From the NCBI GenBank assembly GCA_030043175.1, contig JASHYD010001106.1, positions 1-5,104 of the forward strand: a stretch of DNA of 5,104 bases, written 5' to 3'. This DNA is from Xanthobacteraceae bacterium. GTDB lineage: Bacteria; Pseudomonadota; Alphaproteobacteria; Rhizobiales; Xanthobacteraceae. Shown piece after piece: positions 1 through 5,104 of the stretch (position 1 is the first letter of the stretch; each line of letters opens with the position of its first letter). The translations under genes and the position numbers were made by a program. Under the pieces are notes generated by a model, which ran no database searches, was not told the origin of the DNA, and saw only the letters and a program-made list of their open reading frames with translations.

Positions 1-222
1 CGAAAGGTTCCTCACCGGCCCCGCACCGCTCAACGGCGGCTCGACATCGGGAAATGTGAGGTGGCCCCATATGCCGGAGAAATCCGGGATCGCGGCCGTG
101 TCCTGCACACCTTTATCGACCGCCCCACCCGCAGACGTTGCCGCTTGCGCACTGGCAGGCGTCGCAGCGGCTAAAAACAAGAAACCGATCGATGTGAAAG
201 CGATCACCGCTGTTGATGCCAT
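1..222 (-). CDS. Secreted hypothetical protein, N-terminal part (runs off left edge)
   Basis: This is an open frame of 74 codons read leftward from ATG at 222-220, with no stop before the window edge. It starts with a hydrophobic stretch (VIAFTSIGFLFLAAA, residues 6-20) followed by TPASAQA, a typical signal-peptidase I site, so the product is probably exported. The mature part begins with a small, low-complexity linker and then an IPDFSGIWGH segment near residues 45-54. I remember similar DFSGIW segments from uncharacterised secreted rhizobial proteins, but I know no function. A purine-rich AGGGGG lies about 7 bases upstream of this ATG. Three further in-frame ATGs at 261, 258 and 255 would add 10-13 residues, including a Lys and an Arg. 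The short form lacks a basic n-region, so the longer start deserves equal thought. An in-frame TAG lies just upstream of them. Confidence 0.7.
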   Translation of the reverse strand, partial: MASTAVIAFTSIGFLFLAAATPASAQAATSAGGAVDKGVQDTAAIPDFSGIWGHLTFPDVEPPLSGAGPVRNLS

Positions 223-429
223 GACTCGACCCCCTGTGAATTTGCACAAAGTCATCATCATAGGTATGGCGTCCTAAGAAAATATCAGAAACGCAGCGCT
301 AACATGGGTGACGCATCTCACAGTTCGATTACGATAATTCTCGACCACTGAGTCTGGTCGCCGAAAGGCGGAGCTATTGGCCCAGGTACTCGCGCGCACG
401 AGGCGGCACCCACGCGGGCAAGGAGCGCG

Positions 430-788
430 TCGATGTCATCACGATCAATGCACCGAAGGTTCGCGACACTAAGAGCGACAGCGCGATGCTGCCCAAGGGC
501 GTGGTCATACCGCAGCGCGCCACTGAGCCCCGCGTGCTATTCACATCACGCCTGCAGCGAGCAAGGTCGCCTCGGCGGTCGCATCCCCTTAATGCAGAGA
601 TAAGCCTGCGCACGCGCCAACGAGGCGCGTGCCTTATTCTCCTCGAGGATCACGAATCCGGCGCTGCTCGCGCTCAGCGAGCGCGCCAGCACAGCGCCGA
701 TCCGGCCAAAACCGCAGACGGCGACGTGGCCCTTAAGCTGATCGATTTGAGTAGTGATGCGCATAACGCACCGGCCGCCTTCACCCAC
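430..788 (-). pseudogene. Decayed TrkA-N/RCK (KTN) nucleotide-binding domain
   Basis: Read on the minus strand, the frame from 788 gives TTQIDQLKGHVAVCGFGRIG, the first strand and glycine-rich turn of a Rossmann fold (GFGRIG coded by about 713-696). It continues FVILEENKARA and AYLCIKG, as in RCK domains that gate potassium channels or Trk transporters by binding NAD(H) or ATP. At a run of four C on the plus strand (585-588) one base appears to be missing. The next frame resumes the family sequence as GDATAEATLLAAGVM, which is the expected motif after the second strand. Further fragments then appear in alternating frames: ARG, SGALRYDHA, and perhaps SRTFGALIVMTS, the least certain. At least two frameshifts and an in-frame stop make it non-functional. 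No channel pore or membrane part precedes it; the stop of the substrate-binding gene lies directly there. The left boundary is approximate. Between 223 and about 430 I recognise nothing beyond the upstream region of the leftmost gene. Confidence 0.65.
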
Positions 789-1992
789 TGATCAGCGGGC
801 AGCCACCGTCTTTGAGCGGGCGAAAGGCTTCCGCTGCCGGGATGGTGGCGCGCAGCTTGTAGAAGTCACCGAAATATTTCGACTCCTCGGGCTTCTTCAC
901 CTCGAACAAGTAAGCGTCGTGAATTTTGCGTCCATCGATGCGCACAATTCCCTTGCCGAACAACAGATCATCGGTCGGCAATTCTTTCATTTTGGCGGCC
1001 ACCGCTCTGCCTTCGCCGTCCGACTTAAGCGCCTCGATCGCCTTGAGATAATGGATGACCGACGAATAATCCCCCGCGTGGACCATGGTAGGCACTTTGC
1101 CTGGCCGCTCCGCCTGCCAGCGTTTGGTCCAGGCTCGGTTATTGTCGTTCATGTCCCAATACCAAGTCTCAGTTAACACCAATCCCTGCGCCGCTGACAG
1201 CCCGAGCGCGGCGATATCGGCGGAAAAAAGCAAGAGGCCCGCAATGCTTTGACCTCGCCTGACGATGCCGAACTCAGCAGCCTGCTTGATCGAGTTGATG
1301 GTGTCCCCGCCCGCATTGGCGAGCGCAATCAGTTTCGCCTTGGATGCCTGTGCCTGCAAGAGAATGGAGGAGAAATCGTTGGTGTTGAGAGGATGCTTGA
1401 TCCGACCGAGCACCTTGCCGCCATTAGCCTCGACGACTGCGGCGGTATCGCGTTCGAGGGCCTGTCCGAATGCGTAATCGGCAGTGATGAAAAACCAAGT
1501 GTCACCGCCGGTCCTCACCATCGCCTTGCCGGTACCGTGGGCGAGATTCCAGGTGTCGTAGGTCCAGTGGATGGTATTGGCGTTGCATTTTGAGCCGGTG
1601 AGGTCCGAAGTTGCGGGACCTGTAGCCAGGTAAAGCTTGTTCTTTTGCCGAGCCACCTCGCTAATCGCGAGACCGACGCCCGAACTCGTTCCATTGAGAA
1701 TCACATCGACCTTGTCCACGTCGAACCAGTGGCCGGCGATGCCCGATGCGAGGTCGGGCTTGTTCTGGTGATCCGCGAAAATGATCTCGACCTTCATGCC
1801 CTTGGCGGCAGCACCGAAGTCCTGGACCGCGAGCCTTGCGGCTGCGACCGAACCCGGGCCGCCAAGGTCGGCGTAAAGGCCCGACATATCGGCCAATACG
1901 CCGATTTTGATGACGCCGTCGGTATACTGCGCGAAGGCCGAGCTGCTCGCGAGAGCGGCCGCCATCACGATCAAATTCCCCACCGTTTTCAT
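781..1992 (-). CDS. ABC transporter substrate-binding protein, branched-chain amino acid/amide type
   Basis: The 403-residue product is an exported binding protein of the type I periplasmic fold (LivJ-like, Peripla_BP_6 family). It would capture a small ligand, perhaps an amino acid, amide or aromatic acid, and deliver it to a HAAT-type ABC permease. A signal peptide covers residues 1-21, with basic Lys2, a hydrophobic core and AFA|Q cleavage. The mature start IKIGVLADMSGLYADLGGPG (29-48) is the typical first strand and ligand loop of the family. Other family segments are ADHQNKPD (73-80), TIHWTYDTW (130-138), FFITADYAFG (157-166) and MVHAGDYSSV (313-322). Two cysteines, 126 and 398, might form a disulphide (inference). 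Length is normal for the family and no frame damage is seen. The ATG at 1992 has a GGGAGA ribosome site 5 bases upstream (2003-1998 on the plus strand). No livHMGF-like partner genes are in the window, so it may be an orphan binding protein. The ligand cannot be told from the sequence. Confidence 0.93.
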   Translation of the reverse strand: MKTVGNLIVMAAALASSSAFAQYTDGVIKIGVLADMSGLYADLGGPGSVAAARLAVQDFGAAAKGMKVEIIFADHQNKPDLASGIAGHWFDVDKVDVILNGTSSGVGLAISEVARQKNKLYLATGPATSDLTGSKCNANTIHWTYDTWNLAHGTGKAMVRTGGDTWFFITADYAFGQALERDTAAVVEANGGKVLGRIKHPLNTNDFSSILLQAQASKAKLIALANAGGDTINSIKQAAEFGIVRRGQSIAGLLLFSADIAALGLSAAQGLVLTETWYWDMNDNNRAWTKRWQAERPGKVPTMVHAGDYSSVIHYLKAIEALKSDGEGRAVAAKMKELPTDDLLFGKGIVRIDGRKIHDAYLFEVKKPEESKYFGDFYKLRATIPAAEAFRPLKDGGCPLISG

Positions 1993-2027
1993 GCCAATCT
2001 CCCGCTTTTGCCGGCGGGCTTGGCCTT

Positions 2028-2044
2028 GCGTTGACCCACAACGC
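2028..2044. promoter_or_regulatory. Perfect inverted repeat between divergent genes, candidate operator
   Basis: GCGTTG and CAACGC form a perfect 6-base inverted repeat around the 5-base spacer ACCCA. It sits 36 bases upstream of the substrate-binding protein start and about 74 bases upstream of the regulator's first possible start. That position, between two divergent genes of which one encodes a winged-helix protein, fits an operator. A second, wider pair (CTTGGCC at 2019-2025 and GGCCAAG at 2091-2097) brackets it. I could not place convincing -35/-10 boxes. Binding by the neighbouring regulator is inference, and 6-base arms can arise by chance. Confidence 0.3.
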
Positions 2045-2117
2045 CTGCCTCCCGCGATCGGAACCAGGCTCGATGTTGCAGCACGCCGATGGCCAAGTCC
2101 TGAAAAACTAACGAAAT

Positions 2118-3776
2118 TTGACTGACAAACGCTCTAAATTGACCGAAACTGCGGTCGATCACTCGTACGATGGCGGCGCCCCGCTCAAAATGTTCCGGTT
2201 CGAAGGATACACGCTCGACGTCGTGCGCTGCTCTCTGCGAGTGGCGGGTCGCGAGGTCGAACTGCGCCGGAAATCCTTCGAGGTTCTGCGCTACCTCGTC
2301 GAAAACCCCGACCGGATCGTGACAAAGGAGGAACTGATCAAGGCGATTTGGCCGGACGTAGTCGTGACGGACGACTCATTGACGCAGTGTGTGAGCGAAG
2401 CCCGTCGCGCGCTCGGCGACGGTGGGCAAACCATCATCAAGACGGTGCCGCGCCGCGGCTATCGGTTTGCTGCGCCGGTCTCACGGTTGGCCGCCGATGA
2501 CGCATCCGGGCTGCTGGCGCTCGAGGCGACACCGCGCGCAGCCAAATCCGACGCCGACCTGCACCGGGAGCCCTCGCCGCCCGAGCGCCCCTCCATCGCC
2601 GTGCTGCCGTTCGTCAATCTGAGCGACGACCCGCAACAAGACTATTTCAGTGATGGCATCGTCGAAGAGATCATCACGGCGCTGTCGCATACGAGCTGGC
2701 TGTTCGTGATCGCCCGCAATTCGAGCTTCACCTACAAAGGCCGGGCTGTAAACGTGAAGCAGGTGGGCCGCGAGCTGGGAGTGCACTATGTGCTCGAAGG
2801 CAGCGTACGTAAGGCGGCAGAGCGGGTGCGCATCACTTGCCAACTTATCGACGCCTCGAACGGGACGCATATTTGGGCGGACCGCTACGACGGCGTCCTC
2901 GAAGACATCTTCGATTTGCAGGATCAGGTGACGGCGAACCTCGTGAGCGCGATCGCGCCGAACCTTCAACGGGCCGCTATCGAGCGTGCCAAGCGAAAAC
3001 CGACCGAAAATCTCAACGGTTACGACTATTTTCTGCGAGGCATGGCAAGCTTTCATCGATGGAACTCGGAGGCAAGCAGCGACGCCCTGCGGCACTTCTA
3101 CAAGGCAATCGAGCTCGATCCCGAATTCGCGACCGCCCATGGCGTGGCAGCTTGGTGCTATGTTTGGCGTGTCGCCTACGGATGGATGATCAACCCCGCA
3201 CAAGAAAGCGCTGAAGGCGTCCGGTTGGCCCGGCGTGCAATCGAACTGGGACGCGATGACGCCGTCGCCCTCGGTTGTGGCGGGTGGACTCTCGCTTACG
3301 TCGGTCGCGAATTGGAGACTGGCGCCGTCTTCGTAGATCGAGCGCGTACGCTCAATCCCAACCTTGCGCCGACATGGTATTTCAGCGGTTGGGTGAGAGT
3401 GTTTCTTGGCGATCCAGAAGTTGCGATCGCACACTTTGCACAGGTTATGCGCCTCAGTCCGCGCGATCCGCTCATATTCCATATGCAGAACGGGACCGCT
3501 TGGGCCCATTTCTTCGCCGGTCGTTGTGACGAGGCGCTGTCATGGGCCGAACGGGCTTTACAGGAAAGCCCGAATTGTAAGCCGGCGCTACGCATCGGCG
3601 CGGCAAGCAAAGCGCTCCTTGGACGGATGGAGGACGCGCGGATAACCATTGCGCGCTTGAGCCAAGTCGACCCCGCATTTCGCATTTCCGATGTGAGGAA
3701 AGTGGCCCCGTTCCGCAGGCCTGATGATCTGGCGAAGTTCGAAGAGGGCCTCCGCAAAGCCGGGCTCCCGGAGTGA
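2118..3776 (+). CDS. Winged-helix transcriptional regulator with TolB/FlgO-like and TPR-like domains
   Basis: The product is 552 residues from the TTG at 2118. Residues 25-118 form an OmpR/CadC-type winged helix (Trans_reg_C): a FRFEGYTLDV start, VELRRKSFEVLRYLVENPDR, the recognition region VTDDSLTQCVSEARRALGD, and the closing IIKTVPRRGYRF wing. A polar linker rich in Pro and Ala (about 120-157) leads to PSIAVLPFVNLSDDPQQDYF and the GIVEEIITALS helix (159-190). With LGVHYVLEGSVRK and IWADRYD this marks the TolB/FlgO-like domain, found in many regulators and cyclases of this architecture. Residues about 300-540 are helical repeats of TPR type, for example HFYKAIELDPEFATAHGVAA and ALSWAERALQESPNCKPA. 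There is no transmembrane segment, unlike CadC or ToxR, so it should act in the cytoplasm. The start is unsure: TTG 2118, TTG 2139 and ATG 2190 (Met25, right before the winged helix) are all in frame, and none has a good ribosome site. It is divergent from the substrate-binding protein and may regulate it; the signal it senses is unknown. Confidence 0.9.
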   Translation: MTDKRSKLTETAVDHSYDGGAPLKMFRFEGYTLDVVRCSLRVAGREVELRRKSFEVLRYLVENPDRIVTKEELIKAIWPDVVVTDDSLTQCVSEARRALGDGGQTIIKTVPRRGYRFAAPVSRLAADDASGLLALEATPRAAKSDADLHREPSPPERPSIAVLPFVNLSDDPQQDYFSDGIVEEIITALSHTSWLFVIARNSSFTYKGRAVNVKQVGRELGVHYVLEGSVRKAAERVRITCQLIDASNGTHIWADRYDGVLEDIFDLQDQVTANLVSAIAPNLQRAAIERAKRKPTENLNGYDYFLRGMASFHRWNSEASSDALRHFYKAIELDPEFATAHGVAAWCYVWRVAYGWMINPAQESAEGVRLARRAIELGRDDAVALGCGGWTLAYVGRELETGAVFVDRARTLNPNLAPTWYFSGWVRVFLGDPEVAIAHFAQVMRLSPRDPLIFHMQNGTAWAHFFAGRCDEALSWAERALQESPNCKPALRIGAASKALLGRMEDARITIARLSQVDPAFRISDVRKVAPFRRPDDLAKFEEGLRKAGLPE

Positions 3777-4046
3777 CCGACAACCATCTGAGCGCGTCCA
3801 CCTCGACGGCTCAATGCGGTGCGCTGGCAGTTGATGTGAAGCCGCAGATGTCGGCTTGGTTTTCGGAATGATCGCCCGCCGCAGCCACCAACGCTCCCGC
3901 TGAAATAACGAGGCTCCGGCACGTATCACTAGCGCCACTTGACCGCGCGGAAGGAGGGCTATGACCGCAATTGGCCCACAGCCCCTGTGCCGCTCGATCG
4001 CGTTAGCACGCCAGCTATCGAAGGTGCTTCGGACCAAGATGTGCCT
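3777..4046. other. Intergenic stretch with one strong but apparently unproductive ribosome site
   Basis: No recognisable protein is coded here on either strand. A perfect AAGGAGG at 3951-3957 stands 3 bases before an ATG at 3961. That frame codes only 29 residues (MTAIGPQPL, then a basic LARQLSKVLRTK part) and stops at 4048-4050, just over the end of the membrane-protein remnant on the other strand. The spacing is shorter than usual. It may be the surviving start of a lost gene, a small peptide, or chance. No clear stem-loop with a T run follows the regulator's stop. Confidence 0.4.
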
Positions 4047-4320
4047 TTAGACAGTGGATCGTCGGGCCGAAACCGCGGCCGTCAGAGCGACGGCGAGCGG
4101 GTCGCAGGCGAGCACCGTGAGGGCGATCAGCCATTGGATTGCACGCTCGCTTTCGGTGGACGCTCACGAGTTCGGGACATACCGGATGGGCGCAGCCTCG
4201 GTTTCGGCCTCCCGCCCTTTGGCGACCACTGATGCGCGTGCCGGCTTCGCGGTTTCGCTCATCCACGAGGCCCGCGCGGGCCTGGCCTTGGCCTTCTATC
4301 GCGGAGAGCGCAAGCCGTGT
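4047..4320 (-). pseudogene. Frameshifted C-terminal remnant of a membrane protein
   Basis: On the minus strand, piecing together neighbouring frames gives a coherent protein end. It runs LALSAIEGQGQARAGLVDER, shifts frame to SETAKPARASVV then AETEAAPIRYV, and then ELV and ASTESERAIQW. It finishes as LIALTVLACDPLAVALTAAV followed by SARRSTV and a TAA (4049-4047). The hydrophobic run at the end (WLIALTVLACDPLAVALTAA) looks like one membrane helix with a short basic tail; the part before it is charged and helical. The frame is broken near 4160-4180, where two single-base losses and an in-frame TGA fall between APIRYV and ASTES, and again near 4262. I have a vague memory of similar tails in rhizobial hypothetical membrane proteins but cannot name a family or function. 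The upstream boundary is approximate. Confidence 0.5.
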
Positions 4321-4547
4321 GCCCGTCCACAATGTCCCGCTCGCTCGGTGGCCGCGGTCGGCGCCCCTGAAACGGGAGCGTCGGTGCTCGCGCGACTGCT
4401 ACTAGTGGAGGTGTTCGGTGCTCGATGGGAAAGTTTGATTTACTGGTTTGATTGTTTGCTTTGTGGATTTCGTCAGCTTCACCTCTTGAAAGAGCGCCGC
4501 GAGTCGGTTGAGAAGCGCGTGGGACTCCGACCAAGGCGTTAAGCCGC
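4321..4547. other. Non-coding gap with an AT-rich patch upstream of the NepR-like gene
   Basis: I recognise no protein on either strand. Bases 4428-4470 are unusually T-rich for this window, with TTTGATT occurring twice (4434-4440 and, as part of GGTTTGATTG, near 4447-4453). The patch lies about 80-120 bases before the NepR-like start, so it could hold that gene's promoter. I do not see the GGAAC/CGTT pair expected of an EcfG-dependent promoter. An in-frame TGA shortly before 4512 closes the NepR frame upstream. Confidence 0.35.
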
Positions 4548-4724
4548 TTGAGCGATAGCAACGAGACCAGACCCCCGCCTACGCTCGGACCCAAGGTCAT
4601 GGCGGTCATCGGCCGGGAGCTGCGCTTGCTGTACGCCGACATTGTCGCTGAGGGTGTGCCGGAACGCTTTGCCGAGATTCTGCGCAAGCTCGACGAGCCG
4701 AGCAAGGAGGCGGAGCCCCGATAA
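4548..4724 (+). CDS. NepR-family anti-sigma factor (general stress response), probable paralog
   Basis: This is a 58-codon frame from TTG 4548 to TAA 4722-4724. NepR proteins bind and block the EcfG sigma factor and are drawn off by phosphorylated PhyR in the alphaproteobacterial general stress response. The signature is plain here: first helix VIGRELRLLYADIVAE (residues 20-35), then VPERF (37-41), then a second helix AEILRKLDE (42-50) and a short charged tail. Length fits the family, usually about 50-70 residues, with a disordered, Pro-rich N-terminus (TRPPPTLGPK). Third positions are almost all G or C, as in real genes of this window. The TTG start is chosen because the frame is closed upstream and the first ATG (4599) falls at the very edge of helix 1, leaving only 41 residues. 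Ribosome sites are weak for both. No phyR, ecfG or histidine kinase gene adjoins it, so it may be a second copy acting away from the main locus, or an expressed remnant. The family call is firm; activity is not shown. Confidence 0.75.
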   Translation: MSDSNETRPPPTLGPKVMAVIGRELRLLYADIVAEGVPERFAEILRKLDEPSKEAEPR

Positions 4725-4864
4725 CGCTCGTAGTCCGCAAGCAGCGCGCTCAAGGCGGTAACGCGCATCCAGAAGACGGCGCGCAATAGCAGCGTATGGG
4801 CGTCGGGCGCGCCGAACTCTGCAAGCAGAAATTCCCCCTCGCGTGCCAGGAATTTGCGGATCAT
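4725..4864 (-). pseudogene. Coding-like fragment of unknown family, cut off against the NepR-like gene
   Basis: From ATG 4864-4862 the minus strand codes about 46 natural-looking residues: MIRKFLAREGEFLLAEFG, then DAHTLLLRAVFWMRVTALSA and LLADYERYRG, with mostly G or C in third positions. The frame stays open to 4259. Beyond about 4724, however, it is antisense to the NepR-like gene and turns into low-complexity Arg/Ser/Pro sequence, so I take the genuine part to end there. The ATG overlaps the TGA of a preceding short frame (LDQLRRVANNPAE) in an ATGA arrangement, which suggests translational coupling or one gene split by a frameshift. I do not recognise the family. It could be a truncated gene or a small intact protein whose true end I misjudge. 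Confidence 0.35.
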
Positions 4865-4944
4865 TCCGCAGGGTTATTGGCGACACGACGGAGCTGATCC
4901 AAACTTAAATTTATTGCTGGTCCTCTTGGCCTGGTCGTTCTCCT

Positions 4945-5104
4945 TTAAAGAAAAGCGCCCCGCCCGTATGCGAAGCGTCGTGCGTCAGTGGGGATAGGTA
5001 TTCTCCGCAGTTCCTTGACGTCATTTCGCAGCGCCGCCGTGCTGGTGAACCCCAAGGCCGCAGCGGCGTTAGCGAGACCGCCATAGAGCAAGCGGAGCGT
5101 TGCT
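4945..5104 (-). CDS. Unrecognised protein, C-terminal part (enters from right edge)
   Basis: On the minus strand a frame open at the window edge codes 52 residues and stops at TAA 4947-4945. It includes ATLRLLYGGLANAAAALGF, then TSTAALRNDVKELRRIPIP and TDARRFAYGRGAFL. Composition and third-position GC look like real coding sequence: a small, Ala-rich helical part, then a basic helix and a proline turn. I cannot assign a family. Right at the stop comes AAAGGAGAA, a good ribosome site, but no ATG follows at the proper distance; ACCAGGCC stands where ACCATGGCC would give a start. That would fit an operon continuing toward 4864 whose second gene has lost its start codon (inference). A competing plus-strand frame exists but stops near 5085 and looks less natural. 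Confidence 0.45.
   Translation of the reverse strand, partial: ATLRLLYGGLANAAAALGFTSTAALRNDVKELRRIPIPTDARRFAYGRGAFL

Noticed and set aside
754..2034. Several plus-strand frames of 70-140 codons opposite the substrate-binding protein
   Set aside because: They are mirror frames of a strongly recognised gene, with no motifs of their own.
2481..3509. Long minus-strand frame of 342 codons opposite the regulator
   Set aside because: It lies fully inside the well-supported regulator gene and its translation shows no domain or natural composition. It is a high-GC shadow frame.
3745..3776. CTCCG and CGGAG pair at the regulator's end as a terminator
   Set aside because: It lies inside the coding sequence, has short arms and a long loop, and no T run follows.
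3588..4037. Minus-strand frame of 149 codons across the regulator's end
   Set aside because: Half of it is antisense to the regulator and the rest has no coherent domain or start context.
4054..4542. Plus-strand frame of 162 codons
   Set aside because: It is antisense to the membrane-protein remnant and has an Arg/Ala/Ser-rich composition with no recognisable motif. Its last part runs up to the NepR-like gene without relation to it.
4259..4724. Extension of the minus-strand frame that starts at 4864
   Set aside because: This part is antisense to the NepR-like gene and turns into low-complexity Ser/Arg/Pro sequence, so only the first part is treated as genuine.

Overview
The window is GC-rich and reads like the chromosome of an alphaproteobacterium, most likely Bradyrhizobium or a close relative. 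Three things suggest this: the subfamily of the substrate-binding protein, a small NepR-type protein (a family known only from alphaproteobacteria), and the strong preference for G or C at third codon positions. The genus is inferred from remembered family resemblance; no search was run.

Layout. Positions 1-222 (minus) hold the N-terminal 74 residues of a secreted protein that runs off the left edge. About 430-788 (minus) is a decayed TrkA-N/RCK nucleotide-binding domain with frameshifts. It begins exactly where the next gene ends, as if a rearrangement removed its front half. 781-1992 (minus) is an intact periplasmic substrate-binding protein of the branched-chain amino acid/amide ABC type, with no permease or ATPase genes in view. 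2118-3776 (plus) is a divergently transcribed cytoplasmic regulator with a winged helix, a TolB/FlgO-like domain and TPR-like repeats. The short region between these two genes carries a perfect inverted repeat, 2028-2044, that could be an operator.

From 3777 to the right edge the DNA is gene-poor and looks eroded. It holds a strong but apparently unproductive Shine-Dalgarno/ATG pair near 3951-3963. About 4047-4320 (minus) is a frameshifted C-terminus of a membrane protein. 4548-4724 (plus) is a small, intact NepR-family reading frame with a TTG start. 4725-4864 (minus) is a coding-like fragment that ends against it, and 4945-5104 (minus) is the coding-like C-terminal end of an unrecognised protein.

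How the genes may work together. The only plausible functional pair is the divergent regulator and substrate-binding protein: the regulator may control transport-related expression from the shared 125-base region. The NepR-like protein would act separately, as an anti-sigma factor in the general stress response (EcfG/PhyR circuit). No phyR or ecfG lies beside it, so it may be an orphan paralog. No RNA gene, CRISPR array, intact insertion sequence or convincing terminator was seen.
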